A stretch of 64,000 nt of DNA from UBA1858 sp045105615 (GTDB lineage: Bacteria > Pseudomonadota > Gammaproteobacteria > UBA4575), in NCBI GenBank assembly GCA_045105615.1, contig JBGCDS010000010.1:1-64000 (forward strand), in the 5' to 3' direction. The position numbers and the translations under genes are program-made. The notes below the pieces were generated by a model, which was given only the letters and a program-made list of their open reading frames with translations, was not told the DNA's origin and ran no database searches. Of the stretch, positions 25,094 to 32,289 are shown one piece after another. How positions within the stretch are numbered: the stretch's first letter is position 1; every line of letters starts with the position of its first letter.

Positions 25094-25572
25094 GATGCTA
25101 CTTCCCTGCTCGACCCATCAAACTGTGCTTCGAGTCGCTTTCTTAAACGATGAATTTTAGATAGCAATGTGCCACGCGGCATCCCCAAAAACTCTGCCAA
25201 CTCATCTGTTGTGTACCCTTCTACCGCCCAAAAATACATAATCTCACGCTCCAAAGCCGTTAGCTGTTGCCAAACCACTTCGAGCTGATTTTGAGATGCA
25301 ACAATTCTTTCTAGTGAATTAGTATTCATATCTACATAGGTAACTGTCTCATCATACTGCTCTTCATCAACCTTTGAATGCTTCCTACGTTCGTCAATAT
25401 AATGGTTTCGAATAATTGTTTTAATGTAAGCAATCTCATTATCAATATCACTATTATCTGCTTTTAAAAACTTCTCAATACTTGACTGCAGAAGGTCGTA
25501 GGATTCATGTTCTTCACCCGTTAGCGAAAAGCAGTAACGATACAAACTATTTAATTGCTTTTCATCAAACAT
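25090..25572 (-). CDS. ECF-type RNA polymerase sigma factor
   Basis: 160 residues. Region 2 lies at about 5-65 (SLYRYCFSLTGEEHESYDLL ... AYIKTIIRNHYIDERRK) and region 4 at about 105-150 (LTALEREIMYFWAVEGYTTD, then ELAEFLGMPRGTLLSKIHRL, the helix-turn-helix). It is followed by an overlapping membrane anti-sigma gene and preceded two bases away by the DUF2063 gene, so it is co-transcribed with the bufferin-like genes it probably controls. In Caulobacter the SigF/NrsF pair controls related bufferin operons. Confidence 0.9.
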   Translation of the reverse strand: MFDEKQLNSLYRYCFSLTGEEHESYDLLQSSIEKFLKADNSDIDNEIAYIKTIIRNHYIDERRKHSKVDEEQYDETVTYVDMNTNSLERIVASQNQLEVVWQQLTALEREIMYFWAVEGYTTDELAEFLGMPRGTLLSKIHRLRKRLEAQFDGSSREVAS

Positions 25573-25574
25573 AC

Positions 25575-26330
25575 TTAATGTTTAATCCATTTATTTTTGA
25601 TTAGCTGTTCAAGCGCTGCATTCAAGCGAGGAGCTTCAACAAATAGCTCGGCAATATCAGACAGTGTTTTTTTATCCTGTATCGCAGTGATCAATCTAAA
25701 CAGGTCCGCATCTATTTTTCTTAGTGACACTTGATATTGATCTCTGAAAATGCATAAGTATTCATGCTCAGCAGCGACTATTGCCTTATTCTCAACAGCA
25801 TCACTTTGATGCATCTCCCATAACTCGGCGATTGGGTATTCAGATGCAAATACAGACACACTCGCTTGCAAGGAGAAATTCATTTCGCCTGCTTGAGCAG
25901 CACATGCGCTTTGAAATTCGGTCATATCCAATTTTATATTATCCGCAGAAAAATAAACTTCTTGGATTTGCCACTCTAACTGAGCCAAATCAGCGAGGTA
26001 TTGAAAATCTGTCAGCTCAGCTCTTTGCTCAATTAGCTTTTGAAGAAAAGCTGGAAATCCGTCTCCATATTGATTTAGATCAAAACTTTTTGATGGATTT
26101 TTTTGAACATATGTTTTTGCAATCTGTTTAAAATAATCACTGCCCAATATTTTTTCACATATTGGATATACACTCATCAATACCGATACATGTAATAATC
26201 TTACATTGGTTCGATAAATCTCTATTCTTTCCGACGGCTTTAAATTACCCTGTTCACATATAGACAACAGTACTGCATTATCAGAATTATATAATGCTGC
26301 CCAAAATTCTTTTTGTAAATTAACTAACAT
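25575..26330 (-). CDS. DUF2063-type protein, BufC-like
   Basis: 251 residues. The N-terminal part LQKEFWAALYNSDNAVLLSI, RIEIYRTNVRLLHVSVLMSV and YPICEKILGSDYF matches the DUF2063 pattern of a putative DNA-binding-like helical domain followed by LAQLEWQIQEVY. In bufferin operons this family (BufC) partners the DUF692 oxidase BufB and recruits the precursor peptide. Here no DUF692 gene lies next to it or anywhere in the window. It is 104 bases downstream of bufA and two bases upstream of the sigma gene. Confidence 0.82.
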   Translation of the reverse strand: MLVNLQKEFWAALYNSDNAVLLSICEQGNLKPSERIEIYRTNVRLLHVSVLMSVYPICEKILGSDYFKQIAKTYVQKNPSKSFDLNQYGDGFPAFLQKLIEQRAELTDFQYLADLAQLEWQIQEVYFSADNIKLDMTEFQSACAAQAGEMNFSLQASVSVFASEYPIAELWEMHQSDAVENKAIVAAEHEYLCIFRDQYQVSLRKIDADLFRLITAIQDKKTLSDIAELFVEAPRLNAALEQLIKNKWIKH

Positions 26331-26345
26331 AAATTAATACATATG

Positions 26346-26400
26346 ACATGCGCAGCTCTTAGAAAATAAACACGGATAATAATCTTTGAACTACGCATGT
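26346..26400. repeat. inverted repeat between bufA-like and bufC-like genes
   Basis: ACATGCG (26346-26352) and CGCATGT (26394-26400) are perfect 7-bp arms around a 41-base AT-rich loop, filling most of the 104-base gap. It could lower expression of downstream genes relative to the precursor, as often seen after RiPP precursor genes. Short arms and a long loop keep confidence low. Confidence 0.3.
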
Positions 26401-26434
26401 TTATGTAACCTATTATTAATAATAACTTGGCTGA

Positions 26435-26719
26435 TTACTTAGCAGGTTTTACTTTTGCCACTGTACCACCAGTGATTTTTGCACAGGTACCACCTGGGAC
26501 ATAAACCCACTCTGTGTCATCATTATCAATAGTCGCTTGGCCAGCACAGCCATGCTTACCATCTAATGCGCCACAATCATTCTTCCCGGCTTTGGCTATA
26601 CCTGCGCATTTTTCCCACTCTTTAGGTTGATCTGGCACAGCCTGTGCAGATGTCGCGGCGAATAGACCGACAGATAGAATTGTAGCGATTGCAGAATCAA
26701 CAACGATTTTTTTACTCAT
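26435..26719 (-). CDS. bufferin-like DUF2282 precursor, BufA-like
   Basis: 94 residues. A signal peptide ends near SAQA-VPD (27), followed by the four-cysteine DUF2282 pattern: EKCAGIAKAGKNDC, KHGCAGQA and VPGGTCAKI, with cysteines at 38, 49, 58 and 79. In characterised bufferins the middle cysteines are converted to thiooxazoles by the iron oxidase BufB, giving a copper-buffering peptide in the periplasm. The core is intact here, so a modifiable substrate seems to be made. It is the first gene of the operon; Fur-like and ECF-like sites lie upstream. Confidence 0.88.
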   Translation of the reverse strand: MSKKIVVDSAIATILSVGLFAATSAQAVPDQPKEWEKCAGIAKAGKNDCGALDGKHGCAGQATIDNDDTEWVYVPGGTCAKITGGTVAKVKPAK

Positions 26720-26735
26720 ATTTCGTACTCCAGGA

Positions 26736-26750
26736 TGATTAGTATTATCA
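26736..26750. promoter_or_regulatory. Fur-like box just upstream of bufA
   Basis: TGATTAGTATTATCA matches the 7-1-7 Fur motif at 12 of 14 positions. It starts 17 bases before the ATG, next to the GGAG ribosome binding site. A site of this quality can occur by chance about once in a window of this size and base composition, but its placement directly upstream of a gene is suggestive. Confidence 0.5.
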
Positions 26751-26787
26751 CGAGCAATTGATATTTTTACTTGCTCTCACACCCTAA

Positions 26788-26813
26788 GACGAAATTGAGA
26801 TTAACTTGATTGC
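26788..26813 (-). promoter_or_regulatory. possible ECF-type promoter for the bufferin-like operon
   Basis: On the minus strand GCAATC and CGTC are separated by 16 bases, resembling the short -35/-10 elements of ECF promoters. The start site would be about 60 bases before bufA. There is no second copy in the window to compare, so this is tentative. Confidence 0.3.
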
Positions 26814-26830
26814 ATGAATTTAAAAATACT

Positions 26831-26937
26831 CTGGCTACCGGCTCTATGAGGAGGTCACACACTTATTAACGTGCCGCTTAAGTGATAGGCCCTGGCTTGA
26901 GTACCTCAGTTTTAAGTAGCGGAGTCAAGGCCACCTA
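26831..26937. other. potentially structured non-coding segment between hemP and bufA
   Basis: Two inverted repeats lie in tandem: CACTTA/TAAGTG (26860-26865 and 26879-26884), then 17-base arms at 26888-26904 and 26916-26932 that pair at about 13 positions including G-U. No U-tract follows on either strand and I do not recognise a known riboswitch class. The GC content is higher than the flanks. Confidence 0.35.
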
Positions 26938-26971
26938 AAATTACGGAGCTTTTACTTTGTAAATTTATAAA

Positions 26972-27136
26972 TTACTTGGTTAACAACAATTTATTAGATT
27001 TCGTCAATTGTAACAAATAGGTTTCACCTGCATGGCTTATCCATGCATAACGCTTACCTTTTAACAGGCTTGTTAGAGACACCGCAGAATTTTGTTGGCC
27101 TTGTTGATTAGAGTTAAGTGAAAGATGATTTGTCAT
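26972..27136 (-). CDS. hemP: hemin uptake protein HemP/HmuP
   Basis: 54 residues from MTNHLSLN. The C-terminal half LLKGKRYAWISHAGETYLLQ then LTKSNKLLLTK is the HemP signature (LLxGxxxxxIxHxGxxYxLRxTRxGKLILTK), with Leu-Gln replacing the usual Leu-Arg. AGGAG lies seven bases before the ATG at 27136, so the longer in-frame start is rejected. A Fur-like box is 42 bases upstream. HemP proteins are linked to heme uptake and in some species activate the heme receptor gene; no TonB-dependent receptor is in this window. Confidence 0.87.
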   Translation of the reverse strand: MTNHLSLNSNQQGQQNSAVSLTSLLKGKRYAWISHAGETYLLQLTKSNKLLLTK

Positions 27137-27177
27137 GTTAGCGCTCCTGAGTGAGTCTTTAATTACCAATATGTAAA

Positions 27178-27192
27178 TAATAATCGTTCTCA
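27178..27192. promoter_or_regulatory. Fur-like box upstream of hemP
   Basis: TAATAATCGTTCTCA, read on the minus strand, matches the 7-1-7 Fur motif at 11 of 14 positions and is 42 bases before hemP, a gene normally repressed by Fur. Confidence 0.65.
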
Positions 27193-27247
27193 TTCGTAAT
27201 TGCAAACTCTATCCTCGTTATTATCTCTCAGCTGAATTTGCTAAAAA

Positions 27248-28129
27248 TTAACTCATTATCTGGGCTAGATTCAAGCCTTCCTTTCCTATTGGCGGACACC
27301 AATAATAATTACCAGTGATTGGCTTTGAAAATGTAAACAGTGCATCTGTCACATCATCATCTAATCCCACCATTCTTCTTAATTGCATTTCAAATGCATC
27401 GAATGAATGACCAAATGAGACAAACATTAGGCCTGATTGTTGATTCTCAATCCATGGCATCGAGCGTCTGACCACATAGGCCTGCGGATCGAAATCATCC
27501 TGTTCAACTCTTTTAACATGAGCACTTTTAGGTGCATCTGCTATTTCTTCATCTGTGGCCTTAGTTCTGCCAATCGTATGATCTTGTTGTTGCACGGATA
27601 AATTTTCAAAATGATTTAGGTCGTGCTGCCATTGCTGAACCGCAACGAAACTAGAACCATCCATTTTATTACTCTCACCGGACATTAACGCAGCTTGCAG
27701 AGCTAATTCATCCTTAGGATTTTCTGTACCATCTTGATAGCCAGTCAAATCCATGCCGTCACCATATTTAAATCCATCTACCACGTGAATCAATTCAAAC
27801 GCTGGCTTGGCTATCACTTCGATCGCACGACCTCGATGTAGCAATTCGCCTAAATCATCACCACGCAACCAAAACCAGAGATCACCAGGAGTTGCTGACA
27901 TAGGCACAGGCGCTTTACTTAATTCGGGAAACAGGTGTAATCCAGGCACCTCTTTATGCAATGTTGTTGCGACTTTAATACCTATCCCCATCACTACATT
28001 TTTACCATCAACCATATGCGATAAAGATGTCAGTACACTTTTTAATTCAATAGGGTTTGTGATACCAAAAGTTAAATATCGTGAGCGTACGGGGACATCT
28101 AGAAATATAGCGGGTTGACCTGTGTGCAT
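27248..28129 (-). CDS. DyP-type heme peroxidase
   Basis: 293 residues of the dye-decolorising peroxidase family. The distal GxxDG motif is GYQDGTENP and the proximal heme histidine is in SAHVKRV; VVRRSMPW and LMFVSFGHSFDAFEMQLRRM follow. No signal peptide is visible, so it is cytoplasmic, of the TyrA/DyP-B-like size class. It lies just upstream of hemP on the same strand. Claims that such enzymes remove iron from intact heme are disputed; peroxidase function is the safe assignment. Confidence 0.92.
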   Translation of the reverse strand: MHTGQPAIFLDVPVRSRYLTFGITNPIELKSVLTSLSHMVDGKNVVMGIGIKVATTLHKEVPGLHLFPELSKAPVPMSATPGDLWFWLRGDDLGELLHRGRAIEVIAKPAFELIHVVDGFKYGDGMDLTGYQDGTENPKDELALQAALMSGESNKMDGSSFVAVQQWQHDLNHFENLSVQQQDHTIGRTKATDEEIADAPKSAHVKRVEQDDFDPQAYVVRRSMPWIENQQSGLMFVSFGHSFDAFEMQLRRMVGLDDDVTDALFTFSKPITGNYYWCPPIGKEGLNLAQIMS

Positions 28130-28206
28130 AAGTAAAACTCAATATAATATTAGTAATCGTATTATAACCATCAACCTAGTCATAACGAATAAGTTGATAG
28201 ATAAGC

Positions 28207-29991
28207 CTATCCTGTTTGCTGGCGACCGTATAGTTTAGTGTATAAACCATTAGACCCTAGAAGCTCCTCATGACTACCGTGCTCACTGATCATGCCATCG
28301 TCAAACACAAATACTCTATCAGCCTGCTTCACAGCACTAAGTCGATGCGCCACAATAATAGTCGTTCTATCCTGCAAAAACGACTGCAAGGATTCATGCA
28401 CACGCGCTTCAGTATCAGCATCCAACGCTGAAGTAGCTTCATCAAGAATGACTACATTAGGGTTAGTTAACGCCATACGCGCGATTGCAATACGTTGACG
28501 TTGACCACCAGACAATCTAATTCCATCCATCCCTAAGATGCTATCTAAGCCACGAGGCATTTGCTCGACGATATCTCGTATCTGTGCAACTTCTAATACT
28601 TCCCAAAGCTGTTCATCTGGCACATCTCTGCCTAGAGTTAAATTCATACGAAGTGAATCGTTAAATAGTGCAGGATGTTGCAACACGCAAGAAACATGCT
28701 CTCGCACAACCTCCATACCTATTTTTTGCATCGACACACCATTAAATTTAATCTCTCCAAATAATGGTGGATACAACCCAAGAAGCACTTGGACGAGTGT
28801 AGACTTACCTCCACCACTCGCACCGACTAATGCTACTTTTTCACCAGCCGCAATAGAAAGGTTGACGCCATTAAGTACATAAGGCCCATCACCATAGGCA
28901 AACTTAATACCTTCTATATCCACAGCCATACCTTTTTGCTTAAGGAATGGATTTAGCTCGTGCTCATAAACCGGTTCATTAGGCAGATACATTAATTCAT
29001 TAATACGCCCTAATGCAGCCTTTGCACTAAAGTATGAATATTGAATATTCAACACATCTTGCACCGGCCCCATCATGAACCAAAGATAGCCAAACACCGC
29101 AATCATTTCACCAATAGATAACCCAGCAAATAACACCATTGCCATGCCGACAGCACGAAAAACATCAAATCCAACTAAAAAGATAACAAACGACAAACGA
29201 TTAGCAGCATCGCTTTTCCATGAATAAGCCGCCGAGTGATCACGCACTTTTGCAGCCAATTTATCAACGCGCGATAGGTAAAACTTCTCCCGATTACTTG
29301 CTCTAATTTGCTGAATACCATCGAGTGTTTCAGTCAATGCCTGTTGAAATATCTCGAAGGCTTTATTTTCATTCTTTTTTAAATTCTTAACACGTTTACC
29401 CATCACCATCGTGAAATAAATCACCACGGGATTCATCAAAAGTATAAATAGTGCTAATTGCCAGTGCAGCCAGAGCAAAATCGCAGCCACGCCAATAATA
29501 GTTAACACTGAAACAATAACTTTACTGACTGTCTCACCAGCAAAACTATCAACTGTATTCAAATCCGTAACAAATAAAGATGAAACAGTACCACTGCCAA
29601 CTGTTTCATATTCTGACATGGCTATAGACTGCAATCTGTTTAGCAATTGCGAACGAATTTTATAAACAACATTTTTAGAGATACCAACAAACTTTTTAGT
29701 CTGCCATAGGTTAAGCAGCACTGAGGTAACTCTAAGGATAACGGTGATGACCAAAATCCCTGCAATATAAAATAGCGGACTATGATCTGAACTCGATGAC
29801 AACCAATCAAACGCGGCAACCACCTTGCCTGGTTGATCAAGTAAAATCTCATCAACCAGTAGTGGAATCAATAATGGAATCGGCACGCTAGCCAACACTG
29901 CAAATATTGCGATAATGTTGGCTACTACTAAAGTACGCCGATGCTGCAACGCCAACTGAACAATATATTTAAATGTATATGTTGCTGGCAT
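28207..29991 (-). CDS. ABC exporter with fused membrane and ATPase domains
   Basis: 594 residues. The N-terminal half has six membrane helices (about 20-300). The ATPase half carries Walker A GASGGGKST, signature LSGGQRQRIAIARM, Walker B VVILDEATSALD and the H-loop VAHRLSAV. A homodimeric half-transporter of the MsbA/LmrA type. The substrate cannot be assigned. It lies between the thioredoxin gene and the DyP gene on the same strand. Confidence 0.9.
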   Translation of the reverse strand: MPATYTFKYIVQLALQHRRTLVVANIIAIFAVLASVPIPLLIPLLVDEILLDQPGKVVAAFDWLSSSSDHSPLFYIAGILVITVILRVTSVLLNLWQTKKFVGISKNVVYKIRSQLLNRLQSIAMSEYETVGSGTVSSLFVTDLNTVDSFAGETVSKVIVSVLTIIGVAAILLWLHWQLALFILLMNPVVIYFTMVMGKRVKNLKKNENKAFEIFQQALTETLDGIQQIRASNREKFYLSRVDKLAAKVRDHSAAYSWKSDAANRLSFVIFLVGFDVFRAVGMAMVLFAGLSIGEMIAVFGYLWFMMGPVQDVLNIQYSYFSAKAALGRINELMYLPNEPVYEHELNPFLKQKGMAVDIEGIKFAYGDGPYVLNGVNLSIAAGEKVALVGASGGGKSTLVQVLLGLYPPLFGEIKFNGVSMQKIGMEVVREHVSCVLQHPALFNDSLRMNLTLGRDVPDEQLWEVLEVAQIRDIVEQMPRGLDSILGMDGIRLSGGQRQRIAIARMALTNPNVVILDEATSALDADTEARVHESLQSFLQDRTTIIVAHRLSAVKQADRVFVFDDGMISEHGSHEELLGSNGLYTKLYGRQQTG

Positions 29992-30029
29992 TGTATTTTT
30001 ACTTATTTATTAAACCTTAGCTAAAATCC

Positions 30030-30404
30030 CTATTCGCTTTCTTTTTTCTCTTCTTCATCCATTGATGCGCGAACTTGATCCATATCTAGTCCTTTTACCT
30101 TCTCAATAATATCTTCCAGCTGCGCGGGTGCTAATGCCCCTGCTTGGTTGAATAATAAGATTTGTTCCCTGAATATCATCAACGTTGGTATAGATCTGAT
30201 TTGGCATGCCTGGCCCAGTTCTGTTTGCTCTTCAGTATTCACCTTTGCAAAGGTAACATCGGTATGATTTTCAGACGCCATTTCAAATGTTGGCGCAAAA
30301 GATTTACACGGTCCACACCATTCTGCCCAGAAATCAATAATGACAATATTATTTCCTTGGATTGTATCGTTAAAATTATCAGAATTAAGCTCCAGCGTGG
30401 CCAT
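30030..30404 (-). CDS. thioredoxin-like protein
   Basis: 124 residues with a full thioredoxin fold: IDFWAEWCGPCKSFAPTFE with the WCGPC redox site, and SIPTLMIF with the cis-proline. An acidic, charged C-terminal tail of about 20 residues (MDEEEKKESE) is not part of the standard TrxA fold. Cytoplasmic disulfide reductase. It is eight bases downstream of the Lon-domain gene, in an operon with it and the kinase. Confidence 0.9.
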   Translation of the reverse strand: MATLELNSDNFNDTIQGNNIVIIDFWAEWCGPCKSFAPTFEMASENHTDVTFAKVNTEEQTELGQACQIRSIPTLMIFREQILLFNQAGALAPAQLEDIIEKVKGLDMDQVRASMDEEEKKESE

Positions 30405-30412
30405 AGTGTCTC

Positions 30413-31015
30413 CTAGTTATTAAAATTTCCTTGCGAATAATAGTATTCAATATCCATCAATACATCTCGTAGATTTTCTAAACGCACCAAGGGATTATCA
30501 ATCTCAAGAATACGTTGTTTTTGTTCTAATTCAAACGGCAAATATTCCGTCAGCCTAGCCGCAACCCAATGTGCACTGTGCAAATGTTGACTTTGCAAGC
30601 TGAACGGCTCACCCAATTCTTTTATAATCACAGATAGCAAATGCCCCCACTCCTCAAAGATTTCGGGAAGCGCTTCATCGTCATCTTGTTGCAGATAATC
30701 CACCTCCGCAATAATCAGCTGATTAGCCTGTACTTGTGTGGATTTTATCACTATTCTTGATTGACCTTGAACGGTCACCCCTAACAAACCATCAGGCAAG
30801 GTTTCCCAGTCAATAATACGGCAAGAAGTTCCCACATTCTGATGTTTTGCCGCATTTCCCACTTCACGTCCATCTTTAATCAAGCAGATAATAAATTCGC
30901 TTTGGTTACGTGAACACTCTTTCACCATATCCAAATAACGTGATTCAAAAATTCTCAGTGGTAACACGCCGCCTGGGAAAATCACTGAATTTAACGGAAA
31001 CAAAGGAAGATTCAT
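30413..31015 (-). CDS. Lon N-terminal (substrate-binding) domain protein
   Basis: 200 residues, MNLPLFPLNSVIFPGGVLPL and RIFESRYLDMV being the start of the PF02190 LON-substrate-binding domain. No ATPase or protease domain is attached, so it is not a protease itself. Standalone members are common next to mpl in gammaproteobacteria; their role is unknown. Two bases separate it from the kinase gene upstream. Confidence 0.88.
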   Translation of the reverse strand: MNLPLFPLNSVIFPGGVLPLRIFESRYLDMVKECSRNQSEFIICLIKDGREVGNAAKHQNVGTSCRIIDWETLPDGLLGVTVQGQSRIVIKSTQVQANQLIIAEVDYLQQDDDEALPEIFEEWGHLLSVIIKELGEPFSLQSQHLHSAHWVAARLTEYLPFELEQKQRILEIDNPLVRLENLRDVLMDIEYYYSQGNFNN

Positions 31016-31017
31016 AT

Positions 31018-32268
31018 TTAACTTACTGTATAGAAAATTCTATCCAACATAAAATGAAAAAAATACGCTTGAGTAGCTGCCGAGCTCTCCAATAGATTTG
31101 ATTTTGATACACGCAACACTTGAGACTTCACTAGCGCCTCACAACGATAGTTAGAAAATTGCTTAGACAAAATATTATCAGACAACCACTGTTTTGCATT
31201 TATAGTAAAATGCTGACCTTCAGTCACTAACAGAGCCTTCCCTTCTATGAGACACAGATACTCATCCAACAATTGCTCATTAAAAATTATATCACCGCTA
31301 TTAACGGACGAAATTTCTAAGCAATTAGCTAACTCATGAAGTACTTCCAAATTACTATCTTCAAATATCTCAAATTTTTTAAGTTGATCTGTATCTAAGT
31401 CTTCATAGTTATTTTCATTAGTACTAATTTGATCTGCCACAATTAAAATCTCAGTCTCAAATTCTGCTGCCGAATTAAATCTATTTTCAGGTTGTTTAGT
31501 TAGCGCTTTTACAAGCAATGCTTTCAACGATTCTGGGTGGATGTCTTCTATTGCCTCTGGCTCACTGCCAATAATTTTATACAACACGGCGTGTGCATCA
31601 TCACCAGAGAAAGGCAAATCGCCGACAATCATTTCATATAATAATACGGCTACTGAAAATAGATCACTCAATTCATTTGCTAACGTACCATCAATTAATT
31701 CTGGCGCCATGTAGGATGGTGTTCCCATTAGCCCCGAATCATCAGCCTCACCCGAATTTAATATAGAAATTCCAAAATCTACTACTTTCACCTGCTCATT
31801 TTGAGTAATCATTATATTGCTTGGCTTAATATCACGATGAATAATATTTTTTGTATGCGCGTAATCTAACGCATGACAAATCTGCGCAGCAATATTCAAT
31901 GCTGTGCTAATAGGCAAAGATTTCTTCCGCTTTAAAAGCGCTAACAAACTCTCGCCTTGGATATATTCCATGACAATATAGCCTTCATAATCACCAATTC
32001 CTGCATCGTATACTGAGACAATATTTTGATGTTGCAATCGTCCAATTGCCTGCGCTTCAGCATAGAACAAATCATTAGCTACTAAGTCTTCATCTCCACT
32101 GGGATCAAACAATTGAATGACTTTTATTGCGACCTTGCGGTCAAGGAATGGATCATAAGAACAAAACAAAGTGCGCGTCGGCTGAGTACGCACAGCTTCT
32201 TCTAAAGAAAATTTTCCGATGTTTCCAGTAGAAGCTAAACTTCTCCTACGTTGCCGTCTTTCAAGCAA
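31018..32268 (-). CDS. Hanks-type Ser/Thr kinase with C-terminal cNMP-binding-like domain
   Basis: 416 residues. Kinase domain about 18-280: VAIKVI (Lys49), alpha-C Glu71, HRDIKPSN (144-151), DFG (164-166) and APE (188-190) are all present. The expected GxGxxG loop is replaced by AVRTQPTRTLFCSYD, with no glycine. Residues about 290-400 (VLHELANCLEISSVNSGDII ... LCLIEGKALL) look like a cyclic-nucleotide-binding beta-roll without a recognisable phosphate-binding cassette. No membrane segment. It is 22 bases downstream of mpl and two bases upstream of the Lon-domain gene. Target and ligand unknown. Confidence 0.83.
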   Translation of the reverse strand: MLERRQRRRSLASTGNIGKFSLEEAVRTQPTRTLFCSYDPFLDRKVAIKVIQLFDPSGDEDLVANDLFYAEAQAIGRLQHQNIVSVYDAGIGDYEGYIVMEYIQGESLLALLKRKKSLPISTALNIAAQICHALDYAHTKNIIHRDIKPSNIMITQNEQVKVVDFGISILNSGEADDSGLMGTPSYMAPELIDGTLANELSDLFSVAVLLYEMIVGDLPFSGDDAHAVLYKIIGSEPEAIEDIHPESLKALLVKALTKQPENRFNSAAEFETEILIVADQISTNENNYEDLDTDQLKKFEIFEDSNLEVLHELANCLEISSVNSGDIIFNEQLLDEYLCLIEGKALLVTEGQHFTINAKQWLSDNILSKQFSNYRCEALVKSQVLRVSKSNLLESSAATQAYFFHFMLDRIFYTVS

Positions 32269-32289
32269 TGAATTTCCTTCACTTATACA

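Noticed and set aside
26831..26937. Possible c-di-GMP or other known riboswitch
   Set aside because: Short stretches resemble GEMM fragments, but the conserved core elements and the two parallel stems are not there in order on either strand.
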